Source: Anthostomella pinea
Lineage: Eukaryota; Ascomycota; Sordariomycetes; Xylariales; Xylariaceae
Reading direction: 5' to 3'
NCBI GenBank assembly: GCA_963556695.1
Contig: CAUWAG010000012.1
Location: 4,216,001 to 4,280,000 of the forward strand
DNA length: 64,000 nt
The stretch's first letter is position 1; the number at the start of each line of letters is the position of its first letter. A program made the position numbers and the translations under genes. The notes beneath the pieces were generated by a model that was not told the DNA's origin, made no database searches, and saw only the letters and a list, made by a program, of their open reading frames with translations. Shown here piece after piece: positions 54,850 to 64,000 of this stretch.

Positions 54850-57800
54850 TATGACCTTGGGGTCATTCATCTGGTCCTTCAAGAAAAGCAATCTATCGGG
54901 GACAGATTGTTAAAAAGAACTTGCTCTTTTCCACGAATTTTGCCCATTCTGTGCTCCTCTCCCCTAAGTATTGTAAACAAGCTGTCCTAGGCGAGTACCT
55001 AGGCAGCAGCCGATTTTTTCCCAGCCTCTTACAAAAGAAAATATGTTGTGGTGTTTTCTTCTCACCACAACTGCAATGGTCATTCGAGTCTGTATGCCCA
55101 AAGCGTTCATGGTATCTGGCAAAGTCGCCATGTCCAGATCTGGCCGCTAGAAGTCTGTGTAAAGTACTCCTCTTAAAAGATATCAGGTCTCTTTCAGTTA
55201 CTGCGTGTGAGTATACTTCTTGATACCTAGATTCTGATTGGTCTTTCCACCATTGGTTGAACTCCTTTCTGCCCTTTCTTTTGAGATCTCTTTTGACCCA
55301 AGAGATTGTAGGAAGGTTTATCGTGTCTGTTTCTGTGAGATTTCAAAGTGTTCTATTAAGGAGAGGCATTCCAGCTACTCTGGAGCGGCGAGAGTGGCCC
55401 TATATATCCAAGATACTAAAGGAAAGGATACGTGGCCGTATGTGGCCACGTATGTGACAGAGTCACAGATGGGGATAGTGATCCTGAAGGATGACTATGG
55501 ATGGGCTAACGTAGCCCAGAATCCAACAGTTTCTAGCATGGCACCCTCTTTTGCTAGTGTGTCGGCAGCTTCATTGCCATCAATATCTCTGTGTCCAGGA
55601 ATCAACTTGACGGTCACTCCAGGAGTGTGTGCTGTGGCAAGTTCTTAAAATCGTAGAAAAATGTTCTGTGATGTCTCGGGTAGAGTCCCATTGAGCCCAT
55701 CTACAACTGACGTGTTGTCCAGGCAGACATATAGCTATTTTCTACGTCCAATTGCCCTGGCTGCTGCAAGACCTTGGAGAGCACCATGGACTTCAGCATC
55801 CACTACTTCTGCTTGTAGAAGTCTGCCCCTTCCCCGGTATACTTCTTGTGTAGTGCCGCCTTTCCTGATGGTATAGCCCCATCCAGTGCGGGTTGTGCCT
55901 TGGTCGTCCAATTGTGATCCATCTGAGTAGATGACAAGGTCAGTGTTCGTATTTCTTTCCTGTAGCCATTGCTTAAAGAGTTCTGTTTCTTTGTCTTTGT
56001 CTTTAGGGATTGGGGGCTTCTTTTATAATGGCTTGGTGAGTATTGGTCTCTAGAAATCAGGGACTAGTTGGAAGCTCCTTTGTAGCCTTGTTGGTTCTTT
56101 GCGAGCTTGTATTTGGAGCCTGCCAACAAGAGGGTGTCTCTGGTCTACTCGTCCGAGTCGGAGGCCGTAACGTCTTCTTATTGACTCTGCAAGAACTCCA
56201 GCTGGGGAAATCTGCAATTCAAAATATAGGATATGTCCAGGGTGTGTTTTCCAGACTGGTAAGATAGCCCTGATCGCCGTTTGTAGTACAGCATCTATTG
56301 TTCCAAGAAGCCCCTTAATGCGACATGCTGATGTCCCACCTAAGCTCCCAACTTTCTCGATTCCTGGGTACCAGGCCTCCATGCTGTGTCTAAGAATAGG
56401 AATAACACAAACTTTTATAGCCCTCCTGGTTGACTTTACTAGGAGTCCCTTGACTGTGTTGCATAGTCCTCGAAGGTGATTTGCTACCCTACTAGCTTTC
56501 TTGGCCCAGTGAGAAACATGAACTTTAAAGTTTAGTTTTCTATCCAGAAGGACACCTAGCCATCGCATAGAATACTTAGCTATTTTGTTCATTATCCCGT
56601 GGCGGACTGGAGGATTGTCTGAGTTCTTTTTCTGTGAGAAGTACATGATCTCAGTTTTGTCGGGTCAAACTTAATAGCATTATTGTGTCCCCATTGGTTA
56701 AGCAAATGGAGATTTTCAGAAGTATCTGTAGCTGTTTCTTTAAGGTTCTTTCTAATATAGAGAGTTGCTAGGTTGTCTACATATCTAAAGCGTCTTCTTT
56801 TCATGCCAAGTTGGGCATAGATTGGCTTGGTATATAGCATGTAAAGAATTGGAGAGGCTGGTGAGCCTTGTGAAAGCCCACAAGTGAGAGCTTTTATATC
56901 GGTCACGATACCTTCAAACCGAACTCTTGCGGACCGTTCGGACATGAATGACTGGACCCATCTTATGAGGAAGCCCGGCCAGCCCTGTTCTCTTATGAGA
57001 ACCACCAGCTGTCCTATTAGGGCAGCGTTAAAGGCCCCTTTCACATCTGACGTGACTACTGTTGCAACAAGGCCTTGATCGAGGGCCTGCTTAATATCGT
57101 GTATGAGTGCAGCTACCAAGTCGGTGACAGAGCGCTTTGGTAGCGCTCCAAAATATTATGGAGCTAGAATTCCGAGTTTAATAATGAACCAGGCAATTTT
57201 TTTTGTAATGAGTCGTTCTAGGCCTTTGCCAAGACACGACAATAACGATATTGGTCTGTAGGCCCTGGGATTGGAGTAGTCTTTCTTTCCTGGTTTTGGG
57301 ATCATCACCACCTCAGCTGCTTTGAATGGTTTAGGGTGGTGTCCAATCTGTAGGCAGGTCTGGAAAAGGGCTCTGATATGCTCCCCAATGACTGGCTAGC
57401 AAGCTTTCAGAATCCGTACTGTGAGGGTGTCTACTCCTGGGGAGTTGCTCTTGGTCCCTATAGTGCACCCTTCAGCTTCTTCTAGTCCGACATGGTATTC
57501 AAGGGGGATGTGTGGCTTGGCTTGTGTGATCTGAGCAGACCAGGGGTCGATGATATCGTTGTCTGGGGTACTTCGTTCAAGCATGGCTAAGCGTAGTGCA
57601 TTTGCCTTGCTCTCTTGTGACTCAAAGATTTGGTCCCTTATGATGATTGGGGGGGAACGCAATCCTGCTGACAGCTTGTGCCAGGAAACAATTCTGTATA
57701 GGTCCTTTGGCTCTGTTGCTGAATCAATTAGAGTCTGCCAGTACTCTCTCCTAGCTTTCTAAACCACGCGGCAAAATTCCTGTCGGGCTGAATTCCGCCC

Positions 57801-58700
57801 TTCTTGGCTTATAATTTGTTTAGAAAGGGCCCTGTATGTCTGAACAGCTGCTTTGCAGTCATCATTCTACCAAGCAGTGGGCCTAGATTGACGGGGCTTC
57901 TTGCCCACTGTCCTGATACAGCCTTGGATCATGTTGATCAAGTTGTGTATAAAGGCATCCACCTGGCCAGGGGATACACCCAGCCGGGCGAGTTCATGAA
58001 TCCTGGTTTGGACATTGTCTGCCAGCTCTTGTAGTTTATCGTCCGGTACTATCCAATGATTGGCCTTGGGAACTCGGTCCTGATCTCCCTGAATTGGAAT
58101 GACTATCCGTAATGTCTCATGATCTGAGGTGCACTGAAGTGCATCATTGACTGAGGCTTCAGCCATGGGGACATCTGAGAACACCAGATCTAGTACATTT
58201 CTATCGTCATGTGTTGGGACATCTGGTTCAGAAATCAGATCCAGTCCGTGGTCTGCCATAGTCTGTGCCAGTATGACGCCACCGTGATATCCTGGATTGC
58301 TCGAGTCCCAGGATGTGTCGCCAGCATTAAAATCTCCAGCTATAACACAGCCAAAAGGTGGAGTCCATACTTCCAGAATGTCATCCACTTCCTGTGGGTT
58401 GTCACATGGCCGGTAGATACTGGCAAATGTAATGCCTTGTACCTTGACCCAGGTGATGTCTCGTGTAGCATAGGGCCGAAGTTGATCCGCTTAAAGGTGT
58501 TTTCTCATATAGATGAGAGATTTGGGCCGTGTACTGTCGCTGTCCCAGGAATCCACTGGGGAGTATATATTGTAATTGGGGTGTGTCTTTACTCCCATTC
58601 TCCTGCCTGGTGGTGTGCTGACCTAGGGCTCTTGCATCAGAATGATGTCTGCTTGTTCTCCTTTATAGTCAGCCAGGTTGATGGCTAACTCTATAGGGCC
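54850..58700 (-). pseudogene. LINE ORF2 (endonuclease-RT-RNase H) remnant
   Basis: An endonuclease segment (58388-57867) has GDFNAGDTSWDSS and SDHETLRIVI. RT spans about 57340-56050 with one frameshift in an A-run near 56650, and RNase H spans about 55960-55240. Stops fall at W/Q positions (for example TAG before NDDC at about 57865, TAA before YFG near 57160, TAG before LYVCLDN near 55735). Outside these changes the frame is largely continuous. Confidence 0.8.
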
Positions 58701-58777
58701 TGCACTCTTTTGTCCTCCTGCTGTATTCACAGAATGGATGACTAGATGCCCGTGTCGATGTGTTTCGTTTGATGCAC

Positions 58778-60412
58778 CTAACATTGACTGACAACAATGG
58801 TATTGGCATCTCTGGGATGAGTTGTATTTGTTGTGTCGATTTGCATTGTGATGTCTTCGTTATTATTGCTGGGTGTTGACCCAGCTTGGTTTCTGCCTGT
58901 TTCATTAAAGGCTTTGGATCTGGCTCTTTCTCCGGCCAGCCTTATTTCCTGGATTTGTTCCCATGTGTGCTTATGGATGATACCTTTCACGACCTTGGGG
59001 CGTACAGGGCATTTGTCGAAGTCAGCAGTATGAGGCCCCTTGTAATTGACACACTTTGGGATTGGTTTTTCGCACTCCCCCTGGTGTACTGTGCTGGCGT
59101 AACGTGCACATATTTGCTTTTCACATCGGTAGTTTCTACCATGGTATCTGAAGCAGCTCGCACACTGGTGAACCTTGAGGGAGTATTGAATGTGCCTCGA
59201 GGTCCTTAAGTGAGCAAAAAGCGTGAATGGTTTCTTTGCTGCACGGGGCAGAGAGATCACCCATGTGGTCTCTGGATCAGAATCAACTATGTTCCTTGAG
59301 AGTATACACCTTAAAGGTCTGTCACCTGTTTGGGCTTCAACTTCATCAGCAACAGTAATGTCGGTAATGTCGATTGTCAATCCTTCCGCACTGATGACCT
59401 TTCTTGGGCATCCATTGACCTTATAGTGATGCCAGACCGTGTGGGTCTCGATCTTTTCTGCCTTAAGAATGTCAGCAATTTCTTCTTAAAAAGCCAGAAG
59501 CTTAGCCTAAATTGGCTTGTCCCTTGGGTGTAAAGTAAAACCAGAAGGACACCGTGTCACTTCTCTAAGCTCCTGAGGGTGGAGCTTAAGTCTTTTGTTT
59601 AGTGTAAACTTGATTCCATAAGACTCTAGGTGGCTATTATCCATGCGGGCAAAGACCCGGAGATCATCCTGCTTCCTCTTCAGTTGGTTGGTAGTGATGA
59701 GGGCACTAGGCTGTATTTTCTTCATGGTAGTGTTGACTGTCCATGGATGCTGTCAATGGCTAGAGGAGACAGCTTGGGCGAAGGTCATAGTGGACTTCCC
59801 TATTTCTATCCCACCAGAAGTGGCCTTTCTTGTGGTCAAATCTCGGGTTTCCAGCCACTTATTCAGGCATTTGGAGAAGAAAGCGCTGAACTCCTTGGCA
59901 TGAGAATATAATTCGGTTCCAGCTTTCTCAAGTGTCTTATCGACTGCTGCAGCACACTTTTGAAACATTGTCATCCTGGCTTCATAGAGATGCTTGTCTT
60001 TAGCCAGTATTTTGGCAACTTGGTCCTGGCACTCTGAAGAGGAGACTTTGTTCCCTGCATTACCTCTAATGACTTGGTCTGTAAGGATTTCGCTTGACTG
60101 AGGTGATTCCATATCAATGGTGCTGCTATTATTGATATTTCGGGATTTTCCTTTCAGAGGGGAAACAGTGGTGAAGTCAGCCTCAGAGACCTGTGACGGG
60201 CTGCTGTTGATGTCGTCGAGCAGTGCCTGGCGGAGCCTGCTTAGGGTTGCCGGGTCATGTGTTCTTTTAGGGACTGGGGATTTGAACACGCCGCCAGTAG
60301 TCATCTTTGGGACGGCCACTGGCGTATTTGGGGGTCTGTCGTGAAAGGGTGTCATCCAGCTCGTGAGAAAAAATTTCTGCGCCTTGGCAAGGATAGTCAG
60401 GTACTGAAACAA
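58778..60412 (-). pseudogene. LINE ORF1 (gag-like, zinc knuckles) remnant
   Basis: One frame runs from 60412 to 58778 but is stopped near 59753, 59507 and 59490. The N-terminal 200 residues are Ser/Thr/Pro- and coil-rich. The C-terminal part has cysteine-rich knuckles: CASCFRYHGRNYRC and CVNYKGPHTADFDKCP. This is typical of LINE ORF1 proteins that bind RNA. An ORF1 product could be made only if the stops are read through. Confidence 0.8.
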
Positions 60413-60591
60413 ATGCCTGCTTTAGTGCAGATATAGAGGTTGCGCCCTAACAGTGGGGCGCCAAGAAAAATAGTTGTTTTTGGTAAGAGTGTGCTGGTAT
60501 TGGTAAGATGTTCATCCAGTGTCCGCTTGGTGGTAAAGGTGCCATCATGAATACCTTCAGTATAGATAAATTTGGCATAAATCCTGCCTTG

Positions 60592-60935
60592 CTACAACAG
60601 GTCCGCCTGAGATACCGACTGCGCATCAACTAGCTGCCACAGGCACATATGATAAGCGACCGCCAACGCTAATGTGTACACGACACGCATATCTGGGCAT
60701 GGTGATGTGGGGGTTGAAGGGTCGAGATAGTGGAGACCAAATTCGTGAGTGATGATGATGACCTCAATAATGACAGGCATGACGGAAATTGTGCCCAGAT
60801 GCAGGTGGCTGTATATAATAGCGTATCTAGGTATATCTGAATCTTTTCCGCCTGGCCCTTGTATGGTGGACAGTGCATGATGCAGAAATTGGGCACCATG
60901 GCGTGCCTCGGAGGCATCCACGGTTTTCTCGACAA
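60592..60935 (-). pseudogene. Unidentified membrane-protein fragment
   Basis: An open frame of about 110 codons has two hydrophobic stretches (TISVMPVIIEVIIITHEFGLHY and VVYTLALAVAYHMCLWQLV). It abuts the 5' side of the LINE. It may be the rest of a gene interrupted by the element or an unrelated remnant. No family is recognised. Confidence 0.3.
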
Positions 60936-62036
60936 CTGGTAAAGACGAAGATCTCCTGCTTTGTTGGTGTTAGTCGCTGCTCAAATCTTCCAGTTGGTCA
61001 CTGAATCTTTTACCTGAGACTTCAAATCACCCCTGGTACCAATTAAATGCCCGTTGGTTGCTCCAGTCGCTGGCCTCGTCCGCCCATGCTAGTAGCCAGC
61101 TTCCTATTTAGGCAGTACGCCGCTTTCGGCTGAACCACCGCATCTACCCAATCATGCCTTCAACTCCGGCTTTCTCGTACTGCACAATGGCGTGCTATGC
61201 CGGTAGAGGTGGCCGTAGGCGCCCCGAGTCCAACGAGCAATTCCTAATCTCCCGCAGTCTCGATAAGTGATCGGCGGCGCCCAGTCATGCATAACCAACA
61301 GACGGAATTCCACCAATGTCACCTGCCGAAAACACCACAGAAACAAGCTTCGCTGCATCGAGGCGTGCAGTCCAGCGTAACCCCCAGCACCATCAATGGG
61401 CCCCCAGAAAGCTTATCTCTGAGGCTAAGCTTTCTGAGATGTCAACTCCGCAGAATGCCCCTGGGGAGACGCAAACAAGCCTTTCCGCCGTGACCTTCTG
61501 TAAGAAGCCTAGGAGCGCGGGCAGGCAGGACAAATAACACTGCGGGTTGCCTTCGCTAATCAAACAACGCCGGAGCCGTCCGATCTATCAGATCGACGTG
61601 CTCCCGCATGCAGATCTGAGACCCCTGGTCTTGTGTTTGTCCTGCCCGGATCGACGTCTTCCGCCGGCCCTAGCATATCGAGTCTCACCCCTCTCAACGC
61701 CGATGGAGGCGGGCAGAGCGCCGTGAATGGCTGTTCGTCCGACGTATAGATGCTAGGATCAAATGGCGCAGCCAAGACGAGAAGGTCACCAAGGTGTCCA
61801 TTGCGAGACACCTATGGAGCCACCCAGAGTCATGATCACATGGTACGGCAACGGCCGTAACTTCTGTCTTGCTGTGACAAGCGGACTCGCCGTCATGTAG
61901 GATCAACAGTCTTGGCCGCCTTGGCCTCTTATAAAGAGGACGTCGTCCCATGACTTCCGATGATATTGAACCTGCAGCTCACACCACTCGTCAAGACTCC
62001 TCCAGCCTCCGGTGATTCCAAGCCAAGCGGTTCAAG
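60936..62036. other. Intergenic upstream of the aspartic protease
   Basis: About 1.1 kb without a gene. It contains a TATA-like motif (61930-61935) in the protease promoter. Confidence 0.45.
61930..61935 (+). promoter_or_regulatory. Candidate TATA box of the protease gene
   Basis: TATAAA lies 102 bp upstream of the start codon within the 6-bp inverted repeat cctctt/aagagg. Position and sequence match a core promoter; strength is unknown. Confidence 0.55.
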
Positions 62037-63313
62037 ATGCTGACTCTCACGCAAACCTTCCTCCTGGCCTCGGCCGCCCTCTCCCTCTGCGCCGCTGCTC
62101 CCTTCGAGGAGCAGAAGGGTCACAGCTTCACCGTTCACCAGGTGCGAAATGAGCACCATCGCCGCAATGGAGCTCAGGCCCTCGCAAAGGCCTACCGCAA
62201 GTTTGGAGCGCCCATGCCGGAATATCTCGTCAATGCTCTGAACACGACCTACGCGAACGCCAAGCGGGCCACCACTGGCAGCGTCGTCACGACACCCGAG
62301 GAGGACGACGCCGAGTATCTGACGCCCGTGTCCATCGGCACGCCGGCGAAGTTGTTGAACCTGGACTTCGACACCGGCTCGTCGGACCTATGGGTGTTCT
62401 CCAGCGAGCTGTCTTCGAGCTCCCAGTCCGGACACAGCGTCTACGACCCGTCCAGTAGCAGCACGTCCAAAAAGCTGTCAGGGTCGACCTGGGACATCTC
62501 CTACGGCGACGGCAGTGGCGCTTCGGGCGACGTCTACACGGACGTCGTCAACATCGGCGGCGTGTCGTTCGCGTCCCAGCCCGTCGAGGCAGCCAGCACG
62601 ATCTCGTCCGAGTTCACCGAGGACACAGACAACGACGGTCTCGTTGGACTGGCCTTCAGCAGCATCAACACGGTCTCTCCCAAGGCGCAGAAGACCTTTT
62701 TCGACAACGTCAAGTCCTCGCTCGCCGCGCCGCTGTTCGCCGCTGACTTGAAGCACGATGCTCGTAAGTTTCCCGCTCACGATATCCTATGTTCGCGTGA
62801 CTAATGTCTGTATCAGCCGGCTCGTACGACTTCGGCATCGCCGACAGCTCCAAGTACACGGGCTCCATCACCTACACCACGGTCGACTCGTCCCAGGGGT
62901 ACTGGGGTTTCACCGCGGCCAGCTACAAGGTCGGCACCAGCTCGTACAGCACCAAGGTCAGCGGCATCGCTGACACAGGCACGACGCTGCTGCTGCTCCC
63001 CGCCGCCGTGGTCAAGAACTACTACAGCAAGGTGTCCGGCTCCAGCAACTCCAACACGTATGGCGGCTACGTTTTCTCCTGCACCGCGACCCTGCCCACC
63101 TTCACCTACGTCGTCGGCACCAAGAGCATCGTCATCTCGGGCGACATCATGAACTACGCGCCCGTGGAGGACGGCTCGTCTACCTGCTACGGTGGCCTGC
63201 AGTCGAGCGCTGGCATCGGTATCAACATCTTCGGTGACATTGCGCTCAAGGCGGCATACGTCGTCTTCAATGGAGCGTCCACACCACAGCTGGGTTTTGC
63301 CACCAAGGCCTAA
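62037..63313 (+). CDS. Secreted pepsin-type (A1) aspartic protease, two exons
   Basis: This is an acid endopeptidase of the aspergillopepsin/penicillopepsin type, 407 residues, join(62037..62763,62817..63313). The 53-bp intron (gtaagt ... cag) joins HDA to PGSYDFG in frame. Residues 1-20 are a signal peptide (MLTLTQTFLLASAALSLCAAA). A propeptide of about 60-70 residues follows (HQVRN ... NAKRA). The mature enzyme has both catalytic triads, DTGSSDLWV (N-lobe) and ADTGTTLLLLP (C-lobe), with the flap tyrosine in SYGDGS. Further support is GLVGLAFSSINTVSP and the C-terminal GINIFGDIALKAAYVVFNG...QLGFA. Only two Cys remain in the C-lobe, forming the usual disulfide (FSCTATLP and STCYGG). It is likely secreted and self-activating. 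Confidence 0.95.
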
Positions 63314-64000
63314 TGGTACCATTCCTTGGGATGCACAGGGGTTGTGTGGCGAGACTTAATTGGGTCCCGGTGGCTGTTTGGGCTCGGTCATCCCTCTGGA
63401 TCCCCTATTTTTACAGTGTATGTCACATAAGAGACATGGTGTTGAAGCATAGTAATCGCATTTATACAATTGTATCTACCTAGCTAATTAACTTGGTTAT
63501 ATGACACGGTTGAATGCCCTGCCCAGCTAACCTGACTTTCCTATGCTTAAAGAAGGCTGTAGGAATTCATGAACTCTTATGATAGCGAACAGTGCTCATT
63601 CAGATTACCTACAGGTGTCCAGGATGGTAATGGTTAGCGGTTCCACATGACAGGGACTTTTTAGGTCTATAATTATCTGCAATAGTATATATAGAACATT
63701 ACAGATTTTTTTCGCGATGGTTGCTTCAGATAGACTGGCAAGCCCCAAAACGGCCACCGGTGAAAGGTCTCGAACCAAATAAGCATCATACGTCCTGTCC
63801 ATGTTCGTCTAGCATTGCTCAACGGCTTCTCATTATAGAATATGTATTAGAGTAGCAACTACTATTTTATACTGACCCATACCCCCCATCATGTGGAACT
63901 GCAGCCATTACCATCCTGGACGCCTGGACACCTGTAGTTTTGATCACGCCTGCGATCAGTTAGTCGTCGCCCTTATAAGTACTTGGACGACGACGCAAAG
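63314..64000. other. Intergenic to window end
   Basis: The protease 3' region and about 600 bp of AT-rich sequence without a recognisable gene. Confidence 0.4.

Larger units (their letters stand above)
54690..60600 (-). mobile_element. Decayed non-LTR (LINE) retrotransposon with RNase H
   Basis: On the minus strand, one element runs in the order gag-like ORF1, AP endonuclease, reverse transcriptase, RNase H and a 3' UTR ending in an (AAAC)n tail (54692-54713). RT landmarks are KPGKKDYSNPRAYRPISLLSCLGKGLE, VVTSDVKGAFNAA, GLSQGSPASPIL and RYVDN where YxDD is expected. The RNase H section has YSDGSQ-DDQG near 55900 and IPGHRDIDGNEAADTLAK near 55580. A CSCG-KKTPQHIFFC zinc-like ending lies near 55060. 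This layout is that of Tad1/I-group fungal LINEs. The ends are approximate; target-site duplication was not found. At least seven stop codons and one frameshift (near 56650) make it non-functional. Confidence 0.88.

Overview
The window looks like nuclear DNA of a filamentous ascomycete (Pezizomycotina). The genes have short GT-AG introns (about 50-140 bp) whose phases join well-known fungal protein families. These include the fused fungal BioDA enzyme, a fungal phosphoketolase, a GH64 glucanase, fungal rhodopsin-like 7TM proteins and a single-module adenylation-thiolation-reductase enzyme. Genus is not determinable from the sequence alone. No rRNA, CRISPR or convincing tRNA was seen.

Layout. 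0.8-1.6 kb: a DUF3431-type membrane-anchored protein. 2.7-9.5 kb: a complete biotin cluster, with biotin synthase (-), 7-keto-8-aminopelargonate synthase (-) and the bifunctional dethiobiotin synthetase/DAPA aminotransferase (+); the last two are divergent from a shared 411-bp intergenic region. 9.6-11.1 kb: a 5'-truncated GH106-like glycosidase. 11.6-13.9 kb: a small ankyrin-repeat protein and an AUH-type enoyl-CoA hydratase. 15.7-16.5 kb: an HVA1/TUDOR-domain protein with an acidic tail.

17-37 kb is the main accessory region. It has an NRPS-like carboxylate reductase (A-T-R), a fungal rhodopsin-domain membrane protein, a UbiA-type prenyltransferase, a cytochrome P450, a second rhodopsin-domain protein and a broken aldehyde dehydrogenase. 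Carboxylate reductase + UbiA + P450 without a polyketide synthase suggests a small cluster making prenylated hydroxybenzaldehyde/benzyl-alcohol type products (inference). The aldehyde dehydrogenase is split by a decayed pogo/Fot1-like DDE transposon and also carries a nonsense codon.

37-40 kb holds a tandem duplication of a J-domain gene: one open copy and one decayed copy. 41-42.4 kb: a secreted GH64 beta-1,3-glucanase. 42.4-47.7 kb: about 5 kb without a supportable gene, then a phosphoketolase (47.7-50.3 kb) and an SRPK-like kinase with one in-frame stop (51-52.6 kb). 54.7-60.6 kb is a decayed non-LTR retrotransposon (gag with zinc knuckles, AP endonuclease, reverse transcriptase, RNase H, A-rich tail) on the minus strand beside a GPCR-like fragment. 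62-63.3 kb: a secreted pepsin-type aspartic protease.

Most premature stops in the mobile elements, and those in the aldehyde dehydrogenase and the kinase, can be explained as CAA/CAG to TAA/TAG or TGG to TAG/TGA changes. That is the pattern expected from repeat-induced point mutation.
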